Shown here piece after piece: positions 15,999 to 25,996 of a stretch of DNA of 55,553 nt (positions are counted from its first letter, which is position 1; every line of letters starts with the position of its first letter). The DNA comes from Pseudoalteromonas luteoviolacea NCIMB 1942. GTDB lineage: Bacteria; Pseudomonadota; Gammaproteobacteria; Enterobacterales; Alteromonadaceae. The stretch spans positions 1 through 55,553 of the forward strand of contig NZ_AUXT01000163.1 in assembly GCF_001625595.1 (NCBI RefSeq). The letters are read 5' to 3'. Both the position numbers and the translations under genes were made by a program. A model generated the notes under the pieces. That model saw nothing but the letters and a program-made list of their open reading frames with translations. It was not told where the DNA came from and did not search any database.

Positions 15999-18900
15999 AT
16001 GAAAACAGACTTGGTGACTGCTTTAGTTACATTGGCAAATACGCGTAGCGACGATACCGCTTTTCATTACTTCTTCTCTGACGACCACCCTAGTAAAACC
16101 CTTTCTTATCAACAATTGGATTATCGAGCGCGACAAATAGGCGCACAGCTCAGTCTCCATTTTGACAAAGGAGATAGAGCCCTATTGTTGTACAACTCTG
16201 GTTTTGAGTTTGTTGAAGCATTTTTTGCCTGTTTGTACGCTGGTGTGGTCGCAGTGCCAGTTTATCCTCCTAAGAAAAATCAAAATATCGCCCGACTGAG
16301 GAGTATTATTTTTGATGCCGGTGCTAAAGGGGTGTTAACCAGTGAAAAAGTAAACGCCATAGCGAGGCCCTTGTTTGAAGCTGAAGCAAGTCTTAATAAC
16401 TTGGCACTATTTGCAACAGACACAATTAAAAATGAGATACCGGCAAGTTGGCAGGTCGCCCAGCCAGAAGCACATGAGTTGGCTTTTTTACAATATACTT
16501 CTGGTTCCACTGGCGACCCAAAGGGCGTCATGGTGAGCCACGGCAATATTATCGACAATGAAGAGATGATGAAGGTAGCGTTTGGGCATGATGAATCAAC
16601 GCCCATTGTTAGCTGGCTGCCTCACTTTCATGATATGGGGCTCATTTTCGGTATTTTGCAGCCTGTTTATATTGGTGCTCCAGCCTGTTTAATGAACCCA
16701 ACATACTTTTTACAAAAGCCGCTACGTTGGCTCAAACTATTAAGTGAGTTCAAAGGCGTGACTTCCAGTGCCCCTAATTTTGCCTATGACTTATGCGTTG
16801 ACTCTGTCACTGAAGCGCAATTAGCGGATTTAGATTTATCTCATTGGCAATCGGCATTAAACGGAGCTGAACCCGTAAGAGCGAGTACGCTTGAGCGGTT
16901 TTATCAAAAGTTTCGACGCTGTGGCTTTCGACGTGAAAACCTTGCACCGTGCTACGGCATGGCTGAAACCACACTGTTTGCGACTGGTGGCAATGCGCTT
17001 GAGACGCCAACCATACTTTGCCTCGATAGCAAAGTGATGCTGCAAAATCGCGCCGAGGTGAAAACGCCTCCTGCGAGTACCGAGTTTATAAATGATGAAG
17101 TTCACTATTATGCGGTTTCGAGTGGCCACAGTTGGCACAATCATATCGTTGCGGTAGTTAACCCAGATACCGAGCAACGTTGTTTAGATGGCGAAATTGG
17201 AGAAATTTGGATTAAAGGTGCGAGTGTTGCACAGGGGTATTGGAATAAACCTGAGCTGAGTAAAGACATTTTTGATGCGCATATTTGTGATGGTCAAGAT
17301 GGGCCTTATTTACGTACGGGCGATCTCGGATTTTTGTATCAACAGGAGCTTTTTGTTACTGGGCGTTCAAAAGACGTGCTGATACTTCGTGGTAAAAACT
17401 ACTACCCGCAAGATATCGAATTGTCCGTCAGTGAAGCGGATGAAGCGCTTGATGCGAATGGAGGCGCGGCATTTTCAATTACTGTTGATGATGAAGAGCG
17501 CTTGGTCATAGTGCAGCAAGTTAAGCGCACTGCCGTGCGAAAACTCAATGCTGATGCAATCTTCGCTAATATCACGGCTGCGGTGGTTGCACAGCATGGT
17601 ATTACACCACACGATATTTTATTAATTAAACCCGGGCGTGTATGTAAGACCTCGAGTGGCAAAATTCAACGCCAAGAAAATAGGCGGCAATATTTAGAAA
17701 CGCAATTTGAGCCATTGGCTGAATATCGGCCGGCCAGTGGTATCGATACGCAAACTTCAGCTGTGGCGAGTTCACAGCATGAATTGCAGTCTCAGGTGAT
17801 AGAAGCAAGTCATATACTGCAACAAATTATCGCATTAGAAGTGGGGGTTGAAGCAAGTACACTTGATTTGGACGCATCTTTCCTATCATTGGGTGTTGAC
17901 TCCATGAAGGCTGTACGCATTTCGGGTGAGCTGATGGAATTACACGGTATTGAGCTCGAGTCCACCGTGTTGTATGAATATCCAAGCATCACTCAGTTGG
18001 CTGAGTATTTGTGCCAATTTGATGAAGTGCGTCAGGCCTTGAATAAATTAGAACGACCTCAAAGCAGTGCGCAAACACAGCGCAATGCGCGCGAAGAAAA
18101 TCAGGCTAAAACCGACACTTTATCTCAAGGGGCTACGACCTCAAGAGAAGAAGATATCGCAGTGATTGGTATGGCATGCCGTTACCCTGAAGCGGAAAAT
18201 ACAGAGGCGCTATGGCAGTTATTACGGTCTGGCGGTGATGCGATATCTTTGCCGAGCGATGCTCGCAAGTCATTAGGCAGAGATATCAATGGTGATAGAT
18301 TTGGTGGATACTTAGCGGACATTGATAAATTTGATCATACGCTTTTTGGGGTTGCACCGAGCGAGGCAAGCCACATAGATCCGCAGCAGAGGTTACTGCT
18401 GGAAAATAGCTACCATGCAATCCAATCGGCGGGTTATACACTTGCGATGTTGGCAGGGCAGCGTGTCGGAGTCTATGTCGGGATCTCTCAGAGCGATTAC
18501 TTTTCACTTTGCCAAGAAACTGAAAAAAATCATGCTTATCTAGGTACAGGCACTGCGCTCAGTATCGCAGCAAATCGGCTCTCTTATTTTTATAACTTTA
18601 CGGGCCCAAGTTTGGCCATTGATACGGCTTGCTCGTCGTCACTGGTTGCATTGCATCACGCGATGCAAGCGATACGAGCAGAACAAATACCAATGGCTAT
18701 GGTCAGTGGCGTGAATCTGATCTTAAGTGACGATGTTAGCACAGCTTGTAACAATGCGCAGATGCTTGCGCGAGACGGCCGTTGTAAAACCTTTTCGGCT
18801 GATGCTAATGGTTATGTCAGAAGCGAAGGCGTGGGATGTGTGTTATTAAAACCATTGTCCCAAGCTTTGCAAGATAATGACGTTATTTACGGGGTGTTGA

Positions 18901-21900
18901 AAGGCAGCGCTGTAAATCAGGATGGCCGTAGTAATGGAATTACTGCACCAAATGGCCGAGCTCAACAAGATGTCATTCGCGCAGCATTGGACAGTGCAGG
19001 CGTATCACCACATCAAGTGCAATACGTAGAAGCTCATGGTACCGGCACTGAGCTTGGGGATCCTATTGAAGTATCGGCTCTACAGCAGGTGTATGGGGAT
19101 AAGCGTGAAGGAGAAGCTCTGAAGGTTGGCTCGGTAAAAGCGAACATTGGTCACCTTGAGTCAGCAGCAGGACTCGCAGGGCTCATTAAAACGTTACTGT
19201 GCTTTGCACATCAGCAAATACCACCCCAGTGCTATGTTGAGAAACTCAATCCACATATTGCATGGGATAAATTTTCGATTAACGTTCCTGATACACTGGA
19301 GGCTTGGCCAACACCAGCCAATAACACTGCATTAGCGGGAGTCAGCTCATTTGGCTTTGGCGGGACAAATGCCCATGTAATATGTGCATCGGCACCTAGC
19401 AAAGCAAACCAGTCTCCTGAGCTTCACCAAGACCCTCCTTTTTATGTTTTGCCACTTAGTGCAAAGTCACCTTACTCATTGGCACAGTTAGCGAGACGTT
19501 ATGGAGAGCGATTAGCATCAGCAAATTCGCAAGAGTTTAACACGCTGGTTTATCAATGCGTTGAAAGCCCCTCGCTCAAGGGCGTAAAGCAAACATTTTA
19601 TGGAACATGTAAAGAAGATCTTATCCAGCATTTGTATTCATTACATGACCCAGCCAAGCTAGATCAGCAAGCGCCAAATAATCAAGAAAAAACAGCCGAT
19701 AAAGTGGTCTTTTTGTTCACCGGTCAAGGCGCCCAATATCCCGATATGGGGCGAGCGCTGTACGAAACACAGCCAGTGTTTAAAGCCGCAGTCGATGAAT
19801 GTGATGCGTTGCTGAGCACACACTTTGAAGAGCGTTTACTCAAAGTGTTGTATCAAGACTCCGAAGGGGGGTTGGTTAATCAAGCATGTTGGGCGCAGCT
19901 TTGCGTGTTTGCCGTAGAATACGCACTGGCTAAGCTATGGATAAATTTTGGCCTCGAGCCAGAGGTGTTGGTCAGTCACAGTGTGGGTGAGTATGCTGCC
20001 GCATGCATTGCTGGCGTTATGTCATTGCCCGATTGTCTTGAACTGCTGGCCGCACGTGCTGAATTGATGCAGCAATTACCTGCAAATGGAAAAATGGTTG
20101 CAGCGCGATGCTCAAGTAAACAAGCTCAAGAGCTTGTTACTCCATATAGTAATGAAGCTGCGGTCTCTGCATATCACGGAGAGGCTGGTGTCGTTTTCTC
20201 TGGCAGTGATAATGCGATGGCCGATATATGCCAAAAACTTGAACAAAAAGACATTCGTTTTAAGGCGCTTAACACGGCTCGAGCATTCCATTCACCACTC
20301 ATGGAACCCGTACTGTCGCAATTTGCTCAAGTTGCACAGAATACAGCATTTTCAGCGCCAAAATATACGTTTATTTCCTCCCAAACTGGCGTGGCAGAAA
20401 GCGCAGCATTAACTCAGCCCAGTTATTGGGTTGAACAAATTGTGCAACCAGTGAAGTTTGATACTTGTATTGATGAACTTGGTAAATTGACGCGCTTTAT
20501 TGCGCTGGAGGTAGGGCCAAAACCTGTACTCAGCACCCTCATTCAGGAGAACTTGCCACGTGCGAATGCAGAGTACTTAAGTGTATTTAATTCGATCGGT
20601 AATGATTGCGAAAGGTTGGCAGCTGACGTAGCCAGTATTAGTGAAGCAGGGTGTAAACTGCAATGGTCACAAATCTACCCAGCGTTACAAAACACGCAAT
20701 TGCCTAAAGTACCTCTACCACCGTATCCATTCGAACCGACTCGGCACTGGATCACCGTGTCGAAGGTGGCACAACTTGCGCCGGCGCCTGCCCTCGCCAA
20801 CGAGCTAGTAGATGATACGCAAAGAAATGCAGCGATTCGAGACTTTGTACTGAATACGTTAGCCAGTGAACTGGCAATGCCCGCAGCGCAGATAGATACG
20901 AGTTTGCCTTTACTCGAAATGGGGGTTGACTCGCTTATGATAATGCGCGCTGTTCGCACCTATGAAAAGCAGTTTAACCTCGAGTTTAGTGTGCGACAAT
21001 TTTATGAGGAGCTGAGTTGTGTTGACTTGCTCGTTGAGCACGTGATTTTGCATAGTGATTACCTTAAAAATAGATCCACTGCGCCATCACCAGAAGACGC
21101 AAAGGATACTAACGAAACCGCCATTATAGAGCCGCATGCTCCGGTGGGTGATAAACACACACTGATCGCGTCAATCTGCCAAGCCCAGTTGCACGCTGCA
21201 GCGTCAATTACTCATGAAATTGCCAAGCAAAGCTTAGAAGCGGTCACTGCACAACAGCTGCGTTGGTTAAACGGCGAGGCTGCAAGCCTCGGTGAGGGAA
21301 GTCTTCCTCAGCAGCCAAAACCGTTAGCGGATACACCAGCTGTTGCTAACCAGTCCGCTCAAACTGTTCTCCCCGGATTTGGGCAAAAGCAACTCAAACC
21401 AGTCGCAAGCTCTCCACAGATTCGAGCGCATGCCGTTAGCCTAGGTAAAGCATATTGCCAAAAAACAGCGAGTTCTAAGCAGTTGGTGGCGGCACACCGC
21501 ACTCACCTTGCCGATTGCCGAGCTTCAGCTGGATTTCGTTTGTCGAGCAAAGAGATGCTCTACCCTATTTTTGCTAAACGCTGTGAAGGCGCACGGATCT
21601 GGGATATTGATGACAATGAGTACATAGATATCACCATGGATTTTGGCGTCAACTTGTTTGGCCACAAGCCTGCATTTGTAAATGCCGCTTTGACTGAGCA
21701 ATTGGACAATGGCATGCAATTGGGGTTAGCGAGTCCGGTTGCGTGTGAAGTGGCTGAGCTGGTGTCTGAATTGACAGGGTTGGCGCGCGTTACTTTTTGC
21801 AACTCAGGTACAGAAGCAGTGATGACTGCTGTGCGCCTGGCAAGAAACAAGACTAAACGAGACCGTATTGTACAGTTTTCTGGTGCTTATCATGGCCACT

Positions 21901-24900
21901 ATGACGGTACATTGGCCACACCAACGCCAGATGGCTCTGGTGTTGAAGCTATGTGCTCGGGTATTCAATCAGGGGCAATCAACCGAAACTTGGTGCTAGA
22001 GTATGGTGAGCAGTCTGCTTTAAATCAGATCCGCGAGCATGCAGATACCATTGCCGCTGTATTGGTAGAGCCTGTACAAAGCCGTCACCCAGCGCTGCAA
22101 CCGTTTGAATTTTTGAAACAGTTGCGGGCATTGACGAAAGAGTTGGGTATTGCACTGATCTTTGATGAGATGATCACAGGGTTTCGTGCTCATCCTGGCG
22201 GAGTACAAGCGTTGCTAGGGATCCAAGCTGATATGGCCACGTATGGGAAAATTGTGGGTGGCGGCTTACCTATTGGAGTGGTTGCGGGCAGTGCTGAGTA
22301 TTTAGATGGCATTGATGGCGGTGAATGGCAATATGGCGATAACTCATACCCTCAAGCTGACACAACATTCTTTGCGGGTACGTTCTGTAAGCACCCGCTG
22401 AGTATGGTCAGTGCGGCGGCCGTGTTAAGAGAAATCAAGCGCAATGGGCCACAATTACAGGAACAGCTTTCACAAAAAACCAGTTATCTGCAAAACACTT
22501 TGAATGTTTTTTTTGAACGCAATGGCATTCCAATGTGGATTGAAGCATTCTCGTCGCTGTTTCGATTTACCTTCGCACAAAATCTGGATGTTTTCTTTTA
22601 TGAATTACTTAATCGAGGGATATTCATTTGGGAAGGGCGCAATTGCTTTATAAGCGCCGCTCATAGCCAGAAAGACATCGAAACTATTATCGAGGTGGTG
22701 CAAGTCAGTGCGCTAGCGCTTAAAGAAGCAGGGTACTTTTCACAATCGCAGACCAAAGAATGTGGCACCACTTCTGTTAGCGCCTCATTCTCGCTTACAC
22801 AAGCTCAACAGCAATTACTAGCGCTGGCATTGCGCTCGAAGCAAGGGGCTCTAGCTTATCATTTACAAGCCAGTCTTCAGCTCAGTGGTCAGGTGCAATT
22901 GGATAAGCTTCGTCACGCCATTGACGAAGTAGTCGGCGAGTTTTTGATATTGAGTATGGGGGTCGATATTGATGAGCTAAAACATATACAGCGCAAAGCA
23001 CCAAAGTTAAAGGTGCAAACGTTGGATATTACATCAACATACGATTCGGCAGCCCTTCAAAGGGAGCTTGCAAAGTGGCGTTATCTGCCTTTTGATCTTG
23101 AACAAGACGCCTTATGTCGCTTTGTATTGTTATGCACAGATGAAGCACATTACCTGAGCATAGTGGCCCATCATATTGTATGCGATGGTATATCACTGCA
23201 ACTCATTATTGAGCGTATTGCTGCGCATTATAATGAGGATGCTAAAAACTTTGGGCACTCACCAAGATATTCAGACTATGTAGCAGCGCTTGGGCTGTAT
23301 CGCGAGTCTGAGCAATACCGTAAAGATGAGCACTACTGGCTTGAAAATTTAGCGCAATGTGAATCCCTCATCCTACCAACACAGCAGTCGCCTTCTCAGC
23401 AGCAAAGCTATGAGGTGCAGCAATTGAAGTTACCTATACCCACCGCGATTATAGAAAACGTCACTGTACTGGCGAAAACACAAGGGTGTGGGTTATTTGC
23501 AACCTTATTGGCGGGGTATGTGGTGTGGTTGCATAAGCTGAGTCAACAATCTGTGATTGCGGTCAATGTGCCAGTCTCTGCACGTCAGCTATTAGCTAAG
23601 CAATTTGATGCCGAGTTGTTAGATCAACAGTTGGTTGGCTATTGTACGAATATGATTTCGGTAGTTGTTTCTTTATCGGTGCAAAGTACGTTTGCCGATG
23701 TGGTGAAGCAAGTTCAATCGCAAATGTTAAACGGGCTAGATCATGCAAATTACCCATATTCAGCATTGACTGAGCGAGATGTAATTTTACCCAGCACGGT
23801 GTTCAACTTAGATCGAATGGCTCAACTTCCCCAGTTTGCAGAGACAACGGTACACATGGTGAATAATGAGGTGCGCTTCGGCCACTTTGATTTGAATTGT
23901 AATATCTTAAATGTGAACGATAGCTGGTTACTTGAGTTGGACTTTAATTGTCAAAAATATGATGTCGCCATGATGCAATCATATGGACAAGCATGGGTGG
24001 GCTTATTGGCTGCAATGACGTCGCAAATGTCTTTGTCAGATAAGGCTTGTGCCATGCTCAGCGACGCTGAGCAGAAGATATTAGTGTCAGAGCAAATCGC
24101 CAAGGTACAAAAGGGCCAACAAGCGACCTTGTTGCTAGATGGTTTTACAGAGCAAGTAGCCAAGACGCCCAATCGAGTCGCTGTGCGAGATGCTAAAGAT
24201 CAACTGACTTATGAAGCTCTACACAAGCGCTCAAATCAATTGGCGCATTATTTAATTCAACAGGGCATTGATAGGCTGTGTTTAGTTGCTGTAGCAATGA
24301 CACGCAGTTGCGAGTTGCTGGTGACATTACTCGCGGTATTAAAAACGGGCGCCGCTTATTTACCACTGGATTTAACATTTCCTCAAGCGCGAGTCAGAGA
24401 CATTCTTACGGACTCGCAAACTAATCTTGTCTTGTGCGATGAGCAATGCAGCGACATACAAGGCATGCTTGAAAGCTGTTGCCACTGCGTCAACCTCGAT
24501 CAGGAATCTGAGTCTATTTTGTCATGTAACACAATTGCACCAAGCCGCAGTATTGAGCCTCAGCAGAGGGCGTATGTTATTTATACTTCAGGATCGAGTG
24601 GCCGGCCAAAAGGCGTTGAAATTTGTCATGATGCATTGGCAAATTTTCTCTCTTCGATGGGGAAAGTGCCTGGTATGCAAGCCGCGGACCGCTTACTTGC
24701 GGTGACTACTGTTGCATTTGATATTGCTGCTTTGGAATTGTATTTACCACTTATGTGCGGTGCATTTGTATATCTAGCCGATGAGGTCGTGTGTAGTGAT
24801 CCTCTGGCAATCGCTGAATTACTAGAGGGTGAGCAGGTAAGCGTGATGCAAGCAACGCCAACCTTATGGAAAGTACTGCTTAAGGCATCGCCTAATTGTA

Positions 24901-25994
24901 TTGCGGGTTTAAAAGTATTAAGTGGTGGCGAACCTTTGGAACAAAGTCTCGCAAGTGCTGTACTGCATAGCGGTGGGCAGTTATTTAACATGTATGGTCC
25001 AACCGAAACCACTATTTGGTCAAGCGTCGAACACATCTCGGATGCAAGTGACATTTGTATTGGTGATGGCATAGATAATACAGCGTTATTTGTTATGCCT
25101 GAACATGCGCAAAGTGACAGTTTGCCATTGCCTATCGGCGTATGGGGAGAGCTATGGATAGGGGGAGCTGGATTAGCCAAAGGCTATCTAAACCGCTCAG
25201 ACTTGACCCAGCGTAGTTTCATAAAATTCGACTTATTAGGCACGCCAATAAGGCTTTACAAAAGCGGTGATAGAGCGCGCCGCTTACCAGATGGGCGTTT
25301 TGAGCTACAAGGGCGCTTAGATAATCAAGTCAAATTGCATGGGCACCGTATAGAGCTGGCTGAGGTTGAGCATCAGATACGAAAACTGCTCGATAATGAT
25401 GATGTACGTGTATTGGTCAAGCGTGACAGTGCGGGTACGGAGTGTCTATGCGCATATTGTTTAGCACATGGTGAGCTCAAGGTGCAGTGGAGTTATAGTG
25501 CAATTCGTCAACATTTGTTGATGAAGCTGCCAAGCTATATGGTACCTGAATATGTTAGTTGGCTACCCAAATGGCCGTTGACCCCCAACGGCAAACTCGA
25601 CCTTAAAGCATTGGCGTTACCGCAAGTGGAAGCTACCTCAAGTGAGATATTCCATGCACCAAGCACGCCTATTGAAAATCAACTACACACGTTTTTTATC
25701 GAGTTGCTCCCAGTGCAGACACTGAGTACAGAAATTAGCTTTTTTAACTGTGGTGGAAATTCGGTACTGGCTATGCAGTTGGTATCCAGAGTGAATAGAT
25801 ATTTCTCTGTAAGGTGCACTGTGGCGGATGTATTTGAGCATCCGAGTATTCAAGCTTTAGCCAGACGAATAAGTGAGTATGGTGATACTAAGGTGTCTGG
25901 CAAAGCGCAAGTGGAAATTGTTAGTGACATAGTTAGTGGTCGTGATATCAGCGCCGCTTTTGATGATCAATCCATGACAGAGATGGACTTGTAA
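15999..25994 (+). CDS. Hybrid PKS-NRPS synthetase 1: FAAL-ACP-KS-AT-ACP-AMT-C-A(Gly)-PCP
   Basis: This 3331-residue enzyme should build a beta-amino fatty acid and join it to the first amino acid. Domains (approximate residues): fatty-acyl-AMP ligase 1-600 (TSGSTGDPKG near 167); ACP with Ser635 (LGVDS); ketosynthase 719-1140 with Cys878, His1013 and His1052; acyltransferase 1240-1540 with Ser1328 in SHSVGEY and malonyl-type AFH; ACP with Ser1645; class III aminotransferase 1815-2245 with probable PLP Lys2084 (YGKIVGGG); condensation 2262-2690 (HHIVCDG); adenylation 2705-3200; carrier with Ser3255 in GGNS. No KR, DH or ER is present, so a beta-keto group remains for transamination. The adenylation code reads D-I-L-Q-L-G-M-I-W-K, one step from a known Gly code. 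The order matches the iturin/mycosubtilin starter enzyme, but with a built-in acyltransferase. The ribosome binding site is weak. Confidence 0.95.
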   Translation: MKTDLVTALVTLANTRSDDTAFHYFFSDDHPSKTLSYQQLDYRARQIGAQLSLHFDKGDRALLLYNSGFEFVEAFFACLYAGVVAVPVYPPKKNQNIARLRSIIFDAGAKGVLTSEKVNAIARPLFEAEASLNNLALFATDTIKNEIPASWQVAQPEAHELAFLQYTSGSTGDPKGVMVSHGNIIDNEEMMKVAFGHDESTPIVSWLPHFHDMGLIFGILQPVYIGAPACLMNPTYFLQKPLRWLKLLSEFKGVTSSAPNFAYDLCVDSVTEAQLADLDLSHWQSALNGAEPVRASTLERFYQKFRRCGFRRENLAPCYGMAETTLFATGGNALETPTILCLDSKVMLQNRAEVKTPPASTEFINDEVHYYAVSSGHSWHNHIVAVVNPDTEQRCLDGEIGEIWIKGASVAQGYWNKPELSKDIFDAHICDGQDGPYLRTGDLGFLYQQELFVTGRSKDVLILRGKNYYPQDIELSVSEADEALDANGGAAFSITVDDEERLVIVQQVKRTAVRKLNADAIFANITAAVVAQHGITPHDILLIKPGRVCKTSSGKIQRQENRRQYLETQFEPLAEYRPASGIDTQTSAVASSQHELQSQVIEASHILQQIIALEVGVEASTLDLDASFLSLGVDSMKAVRISGELMELHGIELESTVLYEYPSITQLAEYLCQFDEVRQALNKLERPQSSAQTQRNAREENQAKTDTLSQGATTSREEDIAVIGMACRYPEAENTEALWQLLRSGGDAISLPSDARKSLGRDINGDRFGGYLADIDKFDHTLFGVAPSEASHIDPQQRLLLENSYHAIQSAGYTLAMLAGQRVGVYVGISQSDYFSLCQETEKNHAYLGTGTALSIAANRLSYFYNFTGPSLAIDTACSSSLVALHHAMQAIRAEQIPMAMVSGVNLILSDDVSTACNNAQMLARDGRCKTFSADANGYVRSEGVGCVLLKPLSQALQDNDVIYGVLKGSAVNQDGRSNGITAPNGRAQQDVIRAALDSAGVSPHQVQYVEAHGTGTELGDPIEVSALQQVYGDKREGEALKVGSVKANIGHLESAAGLAGLIKTLLCFAHQQIPPQCYVEKLNPHIAWDKFSINVPDTLEAWPTPANNTALAGVSSFGFGGTNAHVICASAPSKANQSPELHQDPPFYVLPLSAKSPYSLAQLARRYGERLASANSQEFNTLVYQCVESPSLKGVKQTFYGTCKEDLIQHLYSLHDPAKLDQQAPNNQEKTADKVVFLFTGQGAQYPDMGRALYETQPVFKAAVDECDALLSTHFEERLLKVLYQDSEGGLVNQACWAQLCVFAVEYALAKLWINFGLEPEVLVSHSVGEYAAACIAGVMSLPDCLELLAARAELMQQLPANGKMVAARCSSKQAQELVTPYSNEAAVSAYHGEAGVVFSGSDNAMADICQKLEQKDIRFKALNTARAFHSPLMEPVLSQFAQVAQNTAFSAPKYTFISSQTGVAESAALTQPSYWVEQIVQPVKFDTCIDELGKLTRFIALEVGPKPVLSTLIQENLPRANAEYLSVFNSIGNDCERLAADVASISEAGCKLQWSQIYPALQNTQLPKVPLPPYPFEPTRHWITVSKVAQLAPAPALANELVDDTQRNAAIRDFVLNTLASELAMPAAQIDTSLPLLEMGVDSLMIMRAVRTYEKQFNLEFSVRQFYEELSCVDLLVEHVILHSDYLKNRSTAPSPEDAKDTNETAIIEPHAPVGDKHTLIASICQAQLHAAASITHEIAKQSLEAVTAQQLRWLNGEAASLGEGSLPQQPKPLADTPAVANQSAQTVLPGFGQKQLKPVASSPQIRAHAVSLGKAYCQKTASSKQLVAAHRTHLADCRASAGFRLSSKEMLYPIFAKRCEGARIWDIDDNEYIDITMDFGVNLFGHKPAFVNAALTEQLDNGMQLGLASPVACEVAELVSELTGLARVTFCNSGTEAVMTAVRLARNKTKRDRIVQFSGAYHGHYDGTLATPTPDGSGVEAMCSGIQSGAINRNLVLEYGEQSALNQIREHADTIAAVLVEPVQSRHPALQPFEFLKQLRALTKELGIALIFDEMITGFRAHPGGVQALLGIQADMATYGKIVGGGLPIGVVAGSAEYLDGIDGGEWQYGDNSYPQADTTFFAGTFCKHPLSMVSAAAVLREIKRNGPQLQEQLSQKTSYLQNTLNVFFERNGIPMWIEAFSSLFRFTFAQNLDVFFYELLNRGIFIWEGRNCFISAAHSQKDIETIIEVVQVSALALKEAGYFSQSQTKECGTTSVSASFSLTQAQQQLLALALRSKQGALAYHLQASLQLSGQVQLDKLRHAIDEVVGEFLILSMGVDIDELKHIQRKAPKLKVQTLDITSTYDSAALQRELAKWRYLPFDLEQDALCRFVLLCTDEAHYLSIVAHHIVCDGISLQLIIERIAAHYNEDAKNFGHSPRYSDYVAALGLYRESEQYRKDEHYWLENLAQCESLILPTQQSPSQQQSYEVQQLKLPIPTAIIENVTVLAKTQGCGLFATLLAGYVVWLHKLSQQSVIAVNVPVSARQLLAKQFDAELLDQQLVGYCTNMISVVVSLSVQSTFADVVKQVQSQMLNGLDHANYPYSALTERDVILPSTVFNLDRMAQLPQFAETTVHMVNNEVRFGHFDLNCNILNVNDSWLLELDFNCQKYDVAMMQSYGQAWVGLLAAMTSQMSLSDKACAMLSDAEQKILVSEQIAKVQKGQQATLLLDGFTEQVAKTPNRVAVRDAKDQLTYEALHKRSNQLAHYLIQQGIDRLCLVAVAMTRSCELLVTLLAVLKTGAAYLPLDLTFPQARVRDILTDSQTNLVLCDEQCSDIQGMLESCCHCVNLDQESESILSCNTIAPSRSIEPQQRAYVIYTSGSSGRPKGVEICHDALANFLSSMGKVPGMQAADRLLAVTTVAFDIAALELYLPLMCGAFVYLADEVVCSDPLAIAELLEGEQVSVMQATPTLWKVLLKASPNCIAGLKVLSGGEPLEQSLASAVLHSGGQLFNMYGPTETTIWSSVEHISDASDICIGDGIDNTALFVMPEHAQSDSLPLPIGVWGELWIGGAGLAKGYLNRSDLTQRSFIKFDLLGTPIRLYKSGDRARRLPDGRFELQGRLDNQVKLHGHRIELAEVEHQIRKLLDNDDVRVLVKRDSAGTECLCAYCLAHGELKVQWSYSAIRQHLLMKLPSYMVPEYVSWLPKWPLTPNGKLDLKALALPQVEATSSEIFHAPSTPIENQLHTFFIELLPVQTLSTEISFFNCGGNSVLAMQLVSRVNRYFSVRCTVADVFEHPSIQALARRISEYGDTKVSGKAQVEIVSDIVSGRDISAAFDDQSMTEMDL

Positions 25995-25996
25995 GA

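Noticed and set aside
20086..20412. 108-codon plus-strand frame inside the acyltransferase
   Set aside because: Out-of-frame shadow of a conserved domain; composition rich in Lys, Leu and His, with no family resemblance.
24626..25180. 184-codon open frame on the minus strand inside synthetase 1
   Set aside because: It lies antisense to a clear adenylation domain, has no recognisable protein features, and its openness follows from codon use of the real gene.
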